Source: Syntrophomonas sp. UBA4922 (GTDB lineage: Bacteria > Bacillota > Syntrophomonadia > Syntrophomonadales > Syntrophomonadaceae). Taken from it: a DNA stretch of 61,775 bases. Both the position numbers and the translations under genes were made by a program. This document shows positions 42,503 through 49,991 of the stretch, one piece after another. Location of the stretch: the NCBI GenBank assembly GCA_002398825.1, contig DHBS01000048.1:7748-69522 (forward strand), given 5' to 3'. Below the pieces are notes generated by a model. The model had not been told where the DNA came from and made no database searches. It saw only the letters and a list, made by a program, of their open reading frames with translations. Position 1 is the first letter of the stretch. Each line of letters starts with the position of its first letter.

Positions 42503-43903
42503 TTGGAGACAAAGGCTGGTGCATCGATTTATAATGAAATATCGGTTCGCTACGGAATAACGAATTTCTTTACTAACCTTTCTCCCTATCTGCAGAATAC
42601 GTATTTTGCCTTCTTCCTGACCACCATTATTGGAGTTCCCAATATTGCATTAGCAGGCGTTTTAACCAGCGCAAGAAGCTTGGATCTCTTATCATTGTTT
42701 GTTATCGGTATAATTATGCAGAAAAGCAATCCTAAGATGGGTCGTTTTGCTTTTTGGATTATATTTAGCGCATTGATAACATTGCCCATATATATTTTGC
42801 ATTTTACGGATCTAGGGTTGCGCGGCAAGTCAGCCTTTATTTTCTACTCAGTATTTTATTTTCTGGCTCTATTTACATATAATATTGGTTTTACAGCTTA
42901 TAATGGAGCCATAAACGTCCTTTCAAACGATCCTGTCCAAAAAGTAAGCCTATCGGCAGTACGTTCTCAATGTAATTCATTAGGTAAAATTGCATTCAGT
43001 GTGACTAATGTAGTTATTATTGGATTTTTTGCGTCATTGTTAGGCAGTGATAGCAAAGGATATACCATGATGGCAGTTGTGATATCAGTTCTTATCACAC
43101 TGGCTTATTTCAATGTAATAGCTATGCTGCGGGGCAAGGAAATATATGTCCCATCCGGCCGGCAATCCATAGTCCAAAAAACATCCCTTTGGGATATGAT
43201 TAAGAATTTCTTCACTAAACCTATGATGCTTTTAATCGCTGCAGCCAGTTGTTTAAGACTAGGCCAGTATACGGTTATGGGATTGGCAGCTTATTATTTT
43301 GCTTATGTCGCTGGTGATAAGGGCATGTTAGCTACTTATCTAACTTTCAGTACCTTATTTACTTTTGGCGGTTCTTTTATCTCTCCTTTTATTAACAAAT
43401 TTTTGGGCAGCAAAAAAACATATATTGTTGGTCTCGCTGTTTTTGGTATCGCACTCCTATTGTCCTTCTTTTTCGGAAAGAACCCCTTAGGGTTTGCCTT
43501 GCTTTTATCCGCGGCTCAGGTAGGTATGGGTATTTGTATGGCGGTTGAGATGGCTATATATGGTAATGTAGTAGAATTCACGACTGTTGCCAAGGGAAAA
43601 GATGTCAGCGCGTTTCTCTTTTCCCTGAGTTCTATGCCTGGAAAAATCGGTACCGCCATTTCCGGTCTTGTCCTGGGCCTAGGCTTAGCAGCAATTGGCT
43701 TTGATCCTAAGGCCGGTGTTACGGAAGGAATCGTGATGGGTCTGCGGATAATAATGTCTTTACTGCCTGCTGTTATTATGGCTCTGGGTATTATCGCCTT
43801 TTACTTTTTCCCCCTTACAGACACCAAGATGTTTGAAATACATCAGCAGGCAGAGGAAATCAAAGCATCTGCAAGAGAGGCTGCAAGTGCCCAGTTCAAA
43901 TAA
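42503..43903 (+). CDS. GPH/MFS_2-type transporter
   Basis: A 466-residue, 12-helix transporter resembling the glycoside-pentoside-hexuronide cation symporters, though the substrate need not be a sugar. The sequence is visibly more AT-rich than its neighbours, with many AAA/TTT/ATA codons, so it may have arrived separately. The TTG start lies nine bases after AGGAGG. It probably shares the transcript of the OFA gene 52 bases upstream. Confidence 0.82.
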   Translation: METKAGASIYNEISVRYGITNFFTNLSPYLQNTYFAFFLTTIIGVPNIALAGVLTSARSLDLLSLFVIGIIMQKSNPKMGRFAFWIIFSALITLPIYILHFTDLGLRGKSAFIFYSVFYFLALFTYNIGFTAYNGAINVLSNDPVQKVSLSAVRSQCNSLGKIAFSVTNVVIIGFFASLLGSDSKGYTMMAVVISVLITLAYFNVIAMLRGKEIYVPSGRQSIVQKTSLWDMIKNFFTKPMMLLIAAASCLRLGQYTVMGLAAYYFAYVAGDKGMLATYLTFSTLFTFGGSFISPFINKFLGSKKTYIVGLAVFGIALLLSFFFGKNPLGFALLLSAAQVGMGICMAVEMAIYGNVVEFTTVAKGKDVSAFLFSLSSMPGKIGTAISGLVLGLGLAAIGFDPKAGVTEGIVMGLRIIMSLLPAVIMALGIIAFYFFPLTDTKMFEIHQQAEEIKASAREAASAQFK

Positions 43904-44009
43904 CAGCCTGATTGGAAAAAACCAACATATATATGTTTGCCGAGATGTTTTTTCGGTAAACCCTGACTTTAGATAAAACCCCTTTGCAGAATTGCCAGGT
44001 AGCATAATA

Positions 44010-44022
44010 GATACAATGTATC
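44010..44022. promoter_or_regulatory. GATACAATGTATC perfect palindrome (copy 2)
   Basis: A perfect 6-1-6 palindrome 157 bases upstream of the GRE sigma-54 promoter. A near copy occupies the equivalent place before the OFA promoter. Confidence 0.65.
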
Positions 44023-44040
44023 TGTCCAGTTACAACCAGA

Positions 44041-44058
44041 TGTAGTAATGCTGCGACT
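44041..44058. promoter_or_regulatory. Putative activator site of GRE promoter
   Basis: TGTAGTA-ATGC-TGCGACT, 138 bases upstream of the -24 element. It aligns with the site at 40749, including its distance from the GATACAATGTA palindrome. Confidence 0.65.
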
Positions 44059-44099
44059 GATGCCAAAAAAATAGAATAATCAAAATCGATCATTTATGA

Positions 44100-44145
44100 G
44101 AGCTCCAATTCACTCATTTCGGGTAGGTTGGGGCTCCTTTATCTT
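44100..44145 (+). terminator. Rho-independent terminator of GPH transporter gene
   Basis: GAGCTCCAA pairs with TTGGGGCTC (one G-U) and is followed by CTTTATCTTATTT. It lies between the activator site and the GRE promoter. Confidence 0.7.
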
Positions 44146-44178
44146 ATTTAGGAATTGTTCGTTATTAACCATTTTAAA

Positions 44179-44194
44179 TGGCATAGAAATTGCT
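44179..44194 (+). promoter_or_regulatory. Sigma-54 promoter of the GRE cluster
   Basis: TGGCAT-A-GAAA-TTGCT matches the -24/-12 consensus at all positions. It lies 258 bases before the GRE start codon. Confidence 0.88.
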
Positions 44195-44221
44195 CCTTAT
44201 TATGTTGAAGTTTGCAATATC

Positions 44222-44330
44222 CCTTAATAATAGCTGTGGCAGGTAATCGCAACGCGGCAACGGTGTTGTTTATTAAGGCGCCTGACCACCTCGCAGGTTT
44301 GAAATGTGAGGTCGGGCGCTGAAGCACAGC
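44222..44330 (+). ncRNA. Structured 5' leader of GRE mRNA
   Basis: Several complementary segments are nested: CCTTAATAA (44222) with TTATTAAGG (44270), GCGCCTGACC (44278) with GGTCGGGCGC (44310), and GCTGTG (44233) with CACAGC (44325). They could form alternative structures because the first and third overlap in space. It might be a cis-regulatory RNA or a stabilising leader; I recognise no known riboswitch class. Confidence 0.5.
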
Positions 44331-44369
44331 CTTAAAACTTAAGCAGTTGAGACTAAAAGGAGGTAATAA

Positions 44370-44435
44370 ATGGAGTTAAACAGTGCCAGGATGAATCACA
44401 AGTCAGGAGATTTAGAGAAAAGGATGGTGTTATAA
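44370..44435 (+). CDS. 21-residue leader peptide coupled to GRE
   Basis: AAAGGAGGTAATAA is followed by ATG and 21 codons ending in TAA one base before the GRE ATG. The peptide is charged (MELNSARMNHKSGDLEKRMV, one more residue). The GRE's own ribosome site would lie inside its last codons (AAAAGGATGG), so its translation may depend on ribosomes finishing this small frame. Existence as a stable peptide is unproven. Confidence 0.6.
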   Translation: MELNSARMNHKSGDLEKRMVL

Positions 44436-44436
44436 C

Positions 44437-46947
44437 ATGCCAAAAGTTGACGGCGACGCAATCAGAAAAGTAAACGTCATGACTCCCAGGTTGCAGAAGC
44501 TTAAAAAAGAATGGGAAGATGCCCCTCCACAGGTATATGTTGATGGCACCCTGTTGTTTACCGAATCATGGAAAGAAACCGAAGGCCTGCCTTTAGACGT
44601 GCGCTGGGCAAAAGCCTTTGAAAAGAGAATGTTGGAAGGCCCCGTTACCATCAGAGAAGACGAACTGATAGTCGGTTCGCTGACCAAATTCATCCGCGGC
44701 AATGGCACCCTGTGCGCCATGAAGCCCCGGGAAATCCTGGCCATGTGTGAAACTGGCCGCTTTGACCGCAAGAGCAGTGACATCGATGCTACCTATATCG
44801 ATCCCGAAGACCTGCGCAAGCTTACCGAAGACGCTAAATACTGGGTAGAAAATATGCCGCAGAGAAACTTTGTGCGTGATGCCATTTCGGCTGAGATGGG
44901 CGAAGATCACTTCGATCTCATGTTTGACCGGGGTATGGTATTCGAGGGCAGAGCGGTCAGAGAGGTCGTGGACAGAGGCATATTCGAGAACTGGGGTGCA
45001 TTCGGCGGCGGCAACTGCATGCCCACCAAACCGGCCATCGACAATGGTCTGAATTACATTATCAAGCTAGCCGAGAATGAAATCGAAAAGTGTATGGCAC
45101 TGGGTTTCCAGCAGCCTGGACTGCCGGAAAATGCCCTGCGTAAATACCACCTGCTGCAGGCCTGCATTATTTCCTGCAAAGCCGTTATCGCTAATGCCAA
45201 ACGGTATGCCGATTTGGCCAGAGAGCAGGCTGTATCTTGCCCCGATATGGCTAGAAAGGCTGAACTGCTCAAAATAGCTGAAGTCTGTGAAAATGTTCCT
45301 GCCAATCCGCCGCGCAACTTCTGGGAAGCGGTGCAGAGCCTGCGTTTCCTGCACCTGGCACCCTGGATAGAAAGCTCCGAACGGCCTGAGGTCGGCGTAG
45401 GCCGCATCGACCAGATTCTGTATCCCTATTATGAAAAAGATATGCTCAAGGGCGACATTACCCGCCAGGATGCAGCCGAAATGATCGGTGCGTTATGGTT
45501 GAAGATTAGAGAGACCGAGAACCTGGTTACCGTTAAGAGAGAACACCGTGCGGCTCCGGGAACCCTGCTGCCGGACGTCACTCTGGGCGGTACCGATGTG
45601 AATGGCAATTGCCTGATCAATGAAGTCTCCTGGTTAACTTTGGAAGTAATGCGCCAGACCCTGCTCTCCGAACCTGCCATCTATATCCGTTATCACGAAA
45701 ATATCGATGAAGATTTTATGGTATTTGCATTGGAATGCAATAAAGACTTCGGCGGCGGCAACCCGGCTTTCCTGGGTGACAAATTGGGCACTCAGAGATA
45801 CCTGGATCGCGGCGTTCCGATTTGGGATGCGGTCAATTGGAATGCCAGCGGCTGTCTGGGCTATCACCTGGATATCGCCGAGCATCAGGGCGGGTTCTAC
45901 AGCCTTAACCAGGCCAAGATATTCGAGTTGACTTTATGGAACGGCTTTGACAACAGAACCGGCAAGCAGCTGGGCCTGAAGACCGGCGACGTCACCAAAA
46001 TGAAGAGCGTGGATGAGATCATCGAAGCCTTCTTCAAACAGGAAGATTATTTCTGTGAAATACTGCGCAAACATTACTTCATATGGTGGTCGGTTGAACA
46101 GCAGCACAGCCCTATGAGCGGATTGAGATGCGCCATGCTTTATGAAGACTGCATCCCGGCCGGCATGAATTCCCGCGAAGGCGGCGCTCGCTATCCCATA
46201 TGCCGGGCTTCTTGGATAGGCGACCGTGGTATCACCGATATTGCAGACTGCCTGGCTGCGATTCAGCGCCTGGTGTTTGATACCAAGAAAGTTGCCATGG
46301 CTGAACTATTAGAAGCTATGAAGGCCAATTGGGAAGGGCATGAAAAGCTGCGCCTGATGTGCCTGAATACTCCCAAGTACGGCAACGATGAAGATATGCC
46401 CGATGAATTCTTCACCAAAATCATGTTAGGAACCCAGGAAATCATGCAGAGCCGCCCGGATCCCTTCACTGGAGAAAAACCCATGCTGTTCAAGGGAGCT
46501 GCCAGCGGACACACCACTCAGGGCAAATCGGTTGGAGCTCTACCCAATGGCAGATATCAGTGGACTCCGGTAAATGATGCCGCCACCTCAGCAATGCCGG
46601 GTATGGACGTCAACGGACCCACGGCTCTGATCAACTCTGCCACCAGAGATTTCAGCCTGGCCAGTGCTTCCTGTGGTTTCACCCACAACATGAAATTCTC
46701 CAAACAGTTGCTGGATACCCCTGAAAAAATAAAGAATCTGGCCAATCTGATTAAGATCTATTTCCAGAGAGGCGGATGGCACATTCAGTTCAATATCCAT
46801 TCTGCGGAAGAACTGAAGGAAGCTCAGAAAGACCCAATGAAGTACAAGAACCTGTTGGTCCGTGTCGGTGGCTACAGTGCCTATTTTGTCGACCTGCCCC
46901 GTGATTTGCAGGATGAAATTGTAGAACGTACCATGCATGCCATGTAA
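44437..46947 (+). CDS. Glycyl radical enzyme of unassigned function (PFL-like)
   Basis: An 836-residue glycyl radical enzyme, oxygen-sensitive and cytoplasmic. The C-terminal radical loop RVGGYSAYF places the radical at Gly812; the finger-loop thiyl residue is Cys473 in NWNASGCLGYHL. Other family features: REDELIVGS, VTLGGTDVNG, EGGARYP and GKSVGALPNGR. Diol dehydratases, choline lyase, isethionate lyase and arylacetate decarboxylases carry GCxE at the thiyl site; here it is GC-L-G-Y, with no glutamate. It also lacks the LCMSPG-like motif I associate with alkyl/benzylsuccinate synthases. The reaction is therefore unknown. It leads a sigma-54 operon with its activase and a B12 mutase. Confidence 0.92.
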   Translation: MPKVDGDAIRKVNVMTPRLQKLKKEWEDAPPQVYVDGTLLFTESWKETEGLPLDVRWAKAFEKRMLEGPVTIREDELIVGSLTKFIRGNGTLCAMKPREILAMCETGRFDRKSSDIDATYIDPEDLRKLTEDAKYWVENMPQRNFVRDAISAEMGEDHFDLMFDRGMVFEGRAVREVVDRGIFENWGAFGGGNCMPTKPAIDNGLNYIIKLAENEIEKCMALGFQQPGLPENALRKYHLLQACIISCKAVIANAKRYADLAREQAVSCPDMARKAELLKIAEVCENVPANPPRNFWEAVQSLRFLHLAPWIESSERPEVGVGRIDQILYPYYEKDMLKGDITRQDAAEMIGALWLKIRETENLVTVKREHRAAPGTLLPDVTLGGTDVNGNCLINEVSWLTLEVMRQTLLSEPAIYIRYHENIDEDFMVFALECNKDFGGGNPAFLGDKLGTQRYLDRGVPIWDAVNWNASGCLGYHLDIAEHQGGFYSLNQAKIFELTLWNGFDNRTGKQLGLKTGDVTKMKSVDEIIEAFFKQEDYFCEILRKHYFIWWSVEQQHSPMSGLRCAMLYEDCIPAGMNSREGGARYPICRASWIGDRGITDIADCLAAIQRLVFDTKKVAMAELLEAMKANWEGHEKLRLMCLNTPKYGNDEDMPDEFFTKIMLGTQEIMQSRPDPFTGEKPMLFKGAASGHTTQGKSVGALPNGRYQWTPVNDAATSAMPGMDVNGPTALINSATRDFSLASASCGFTHNMKFSKQLLDTPEKIKNLANLIKIYFQRGGWHIQFNIHSAEELKEAQKDPMKYKNLLVRVGGYSAYFVDLPRDLQDEIVERTMHAM

Positions 46948-46954
46948 GGCCTGA

Positions 46955-46993
46955 TTGGGGGGAGGAGTTGTCATATCGACAACTCCTCCCCAA
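46955..46993 (+). repeat. Strong intercistronic hairpin after GRE gene
   Basis: GGGGAGGAGTTGTC and GACAACTCCTCCCC form at least a 14-pair perfect stem, with TT/AA extension if two Gs bulge, around ATATC. No T-run follows. It may attenuate transcription or protect the GRE mRNA so that far more GRE than activase is made. Confidence 0.8.
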
Positions 46994-47061
46994 CCACGAA
47001 TTACCTGTCGAGGACTAGGTTACGTCCGGCTGGAAAAGAAAGCAGAGGTGAGAACGCAGCT

Positions 47062-47973
47062 ATGACTGAACCAAAAGGCATTGTTTTTAACATTCAACGA
47101 TATACCCTTGATGATGGACCAGGCACCCGGTGCACGGTTTTCTTGAAGGGCTGTCCCTTGAGATGCACCTGGTGTTCTAATCCGGAGTCGCAGCATCCCT
47201 GGCCGGAGGTAACACATAGGGATACCTTCTGTGAAAAATGCCTGAGCTGTATGGAAGTATGTGAACTAAAGGCTATATCGGTTGATGAAAGTGGGATTTA
47301 TATCGATCGGGAGCTATGCACTGATTGTGGCGCATGTGTTGAAGTGTGTCCCTCGACCGCATTGCAGTTCCAGGGTGAGGCAATGAGCGTAGATGAGGTT
47401 TTTCGCGTCATCAAGAAAGACATTCATTATTATCGGAATTCAGGCGGAGGGGTGACTGTTTCAGGAGGAGAAGCCTTGATGCAGCCCGAATTTGTTGAAG
47501 CCTTGTTTGCAATGTGTCATGAAGCGGGCATCGGCACCTGCCTGGATACATCCGGATATGGGAACACGCTTGGCTTGGAGAAAATACTCCAGCATACCGA
47601 TTTGGTGTATTACGACGTAAAACACCTTGATCCCGCAGTTCATGCCAAGTATACCGGACAGTCCAATGCATTGATTTTGCATAATCTCGAATTGGTTGTT
47701 AACAGTGGAACCCCGGTGGTTATTCGTATTCCGTTTATTCCTGGGATTAATGACTCGGACGATGATGTGGCAGCCATAGCCGGAAAAATGTCCGAAATAG
47801 CGAGAACGGCGCAGATCCACCTGCTGCCCTATCATCGTTACGGCATGGGCAAGTACAAGACCTTGGACCGGGACTATGAAATGGGAGATACGGAACGCCC
47901 CTCCGATGAAAGCTTAAACAGAGCCCAAAATATATTTGAATCTTACGGTTTTGACTGTGAGATTCGAAAATAG
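47062..47973 (+). CDS. Glycyl radical enzyme activase (radical SAM)
   Basis: The activase makes the glycyl radical on the GRE by reductive cleavage of SAM. The radical-SAM cluster motif is CPLRCTWC (C-x3-C-x2-C) near residues 31-38. Two ferredoxin-type sites are inserted after it (CEKCLSCMEVC and CTDCGACVEVC), as in activases of GREs other than pyruvate formate-lyase. SGGVTVSGGEALMQPEF is the SAM-binding GGE motif. The 303-residue length is normal. It lies 115 bases after the GRE gene. Confidence 0.95.
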   Translation: MTEPKGIVFNIQRYTLDDGPGTRCTVFLKGCPLRCTWCSNPESQHPWPEVTHRDTFCEKCLSCMEVCELKAISVDESGIYIDRELCTDCGACVEVCPSTALQFQGEAMSVDEVFRVIKKDIHYYRNSGGGVTVSGGEALMQPEFVEALFAMCHEAGIGTCLDTSGYGNTLGLEKILQHTDLVYYDVKHLDPAVHAKYTGQSNALILHNLELVVNSGTPVVIRIPFIPGINDSDDDVAAIAGKMSEIARTAQIHLLPYHRYGMGKYKTLDRDYEMGDTERPSDESLNRAQNIFESYGFDCEIRK

Positions 47974-48022
47974 CGGCATTACGAATAACGTTGCCGAAAA
48001 CTATTCCGAAGGGAGCAGGACA

Positions 48023-49486
48023 ATGATTAAAGTCAGTCAACAGAAAATCGATGAAGATAAGTTTATGGAGATGCGCAAAGAGGTAATTGCCGCATGGCCA
48101 ACACTAAAGGAAATCGATCTTGAAGAAGCAGTAGCCTATCAAAAAAGCCTGCCGGACAGCAAGGTTTTTTACAAAGAACTCCAAAGGATGGGCGCCGAAC
48201 ATAGAACGGTTAATTTCCCCCGGGCAGGCACCCCCATATTGGAGGATGAAATCGAGTTGGTCCGCAGCATCAATGCTCTGGGCGTTACCTGTACACCTCT
48301 CACCACAGACAGTTACACCAGAAACGGGATGTTTGAAAAGGCCCAACAGGGCCTGGAAGAGAGCATAAAAACCGGTAAACCGAAATTGAACGGATACCCC
48401 ATAGTCAACCATGGCTTAAAAAACAACCGCAAACTGGTTGAGTCGGTAGACGGCTGTTTAGACCCCAGGTGCTCCGCCATAGCCAACAGCCAGGTGGCAG
48501 AGATGGCTTTTGCCTCCGGAATGAACGGTATGCCATGCAGTTTCTTTGCCTGGTTCAGCGGCTACGATAAGAAGGCCACCGTTGCAGAGCTGCTTACCAC
48601 CGCTCAATATATGGGCCGGTTGATGGGTTACTATGCCGAACGCGGAGTCATTATCAACGCCGACTGCCATGGGTTTTTGCCCAACAGTGTATACCCCGGA
48701 AGCATCAATATAGCCACGCAGATCATATGTGCCTTGAATGTCATCACTCAGGGCGCCAAATGCGTCATGCCCCAGGTAAACCTGCAAGGGTGTCTGGCTC
48801 AGGATCTGGGAGACCTCCGGGCTGCGCCAAGGCTATTCAAGAAATATCTTGAAAAATTAGGCTATAACGACATCATTATTCCCGGTATTGTAGGCAGCCA
48901 GGTTCCTCTATTCCCTTATCCGCAGGATGTAGGCAGCGCTTTCGGCTACAGCTGTTATACCGCTATGGTGGCTGCCCTCGGCAAATGTCCTATCGCCTTT
49001 GTAAAGACTATAGATGAAGCGCTGGGGGTACCTAGCCTGGAGGCTCATGAACAGACCTACAAGGCAACCAATTGGATCTTCAATGTAGTAAGACAGCAGA
49101 ATTTCCCCATTGACAATGATGTTATCCAGCAGGAAGAGAATTTGACTTTCAACGAAGTATCGCAGATTCTGGACAAAGTATTGGAAATGGGCGATGGCGA
49201 CATATGTGCCGGGGCGGTAAAAGCCATGGAAACCGGTGTGATAGATTCTCCTTTCCCAATCAACATGCATGCCAAAGATGAGGTGGTCGGTATCAGGGAT
49301 CTGAACGGAGCCTGCCGTTACCTCGAGTTTGGTAATCTGCCCTTCAGTGAGGATATAAAGGATTTCCATCGGGCCAAGGTTGCCCAGCGCGCCGCGGCTG
49401 AAAGACGGGAAATGAACTATTATGTCTCTTTGGAAGACTTCTGGGCGATTAGCAAAGGACAACTTATCGGCAAGCCGTCCAAATAG
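48023..49486 (+). CDS. Glutamate mutase-like E subunit (carbon-skeleton mutase, variant active site)
   Basis: A TIM-barrel adenosylcobalamin mutase subunit of 487 residues, close to glutamate mutase E (about 483). As I recall the family's structures, Arg66, Arg100 and Arg149 bind the substrate carboxylates; equivalents are present here (Arg67 in NFPRAG, Arg100 in SYTR, Arg149 in DPRC). The residue holding the amino group, Glu171, aligns with Pro171, and Tyr177 with Trp177, while Tyr181 is kept. The cofactor-contacting K-T-x-x-E stretch (FVKTIDEALG) is retained. I infer a dicarboxylate without an amino group. ATG at 48023 follows AAGGGAGCAGG. The S subunit follows and the L-type reactivase lies downstream. 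Confidence 0.88.
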   Translation: MIKVSQQKIDEDKFMEMRKEVIAAWPTLKEIDLEEAVAYQKSLPDSKVFYKELQRMGAEHRTVNFPRAGTPILEDEIELVRSINALGVTCTPLTTDSYTRNGMFEKAQQGLEESIKTGKPKLNGYPIVNHGLKNNRKLVESVDGCLDPRCSAIANSQVAEMAFASGMNGMPCSFFAWFSGYDKKATVAELLTTAQYMGRLMGYYAERGVIINADCHGFLPNSVYPGSINIATQIICALNVITQGAKCVMPQVNLQGCLAQDLGDLRAAPRLFKKYLEKLGYNDIIIPGIVGSQVPLFPYPQDVGSAFGYSCYTAMVAALGKCPIAFVKTIDEALGVPSLEAHEQTYKATNWIFNVVRQQNFPIDNDVIQQEENLTFNEVSQILDKVLEMGDGDICAGAVKAMETGVIDSPFPINMHAKDEVVGIRDLNGACRYLEFGNLPFSEDIKDFHRAKVAQRAAAERREMNYYVSLEDFWAISKGQLIGKPSK

Positions 49487-49522
49487 GCAGCGATTATTTT
49501 GGATAAAAGGAGCGTTACACCT

Positions 49523-49948
49523 ATGAAAGAGAAAATAACCATCATCACGGGAACAGTGGGAGTAGACTCCCATGTTATAGGAACCAAGATCATATCACGG
49601 TTTTTGCGTGAAAAGGGATTCAATGTAGTGGCATTAGGCGCACAAACACCAGCCGAAGAGTTCATAAAAGTTGCTCAGGAAACCGATGCTGACGCCGTCT
49701 TTATGAGCTCCATCTACGGCATGGCGGAAATGGATTTGCAGGGCTTCAAGGAAAAAGTGACCGAGGCCGGTTTAAACGATGTGCTATTCTACATCGGGGG
49801 CATTTTGGGAGTCATGAAACACGACTGGAAAGAGGACGAAGAGAAGTTCAAGAAATTGGGCTTCGACAGAGTATATCCCCCGGAAGCTGATATCGAGTCT
49901 GCGCTGGAAGACCTGAAAACGGATCTAAAAGCCAAAGGCAAGATGTGA
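49523..49948 (+). CDS. Cobalamin-binding S subunit of the mutase
   Basis: A Rossmann-type B12-binding protein of 141 residues. The signature DSHVIG (D-x-H-x-x-G) near residues 15-20 supplies the histidine that coordinates cobalt; SSIYG and GGILG follow for nucleotide-tail binding. Glutamate mutase S subunits are about 137 residues. It sits directly after the E subunit gene. The ATG at 49523 follows AAAAGGAG. Confidence 0.92.
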   Translation: MKEKITIITGTVGVDSHVIGTKIISRFLREKGFNVVALGAQTPAEEFIKVAQETDADAVFMSSIYGMAEMDLQGFKEKVTEAGLNDVLFYIGGILGVMKHDWKEDEEKFKKLGFDRVYPPEADIESALEDLKTDLKAKGKM

Positions 49949-49991
49949 TTGTTGACTGAAGTCAAATAAGCAAAAGGGATGTGTTAATCAA

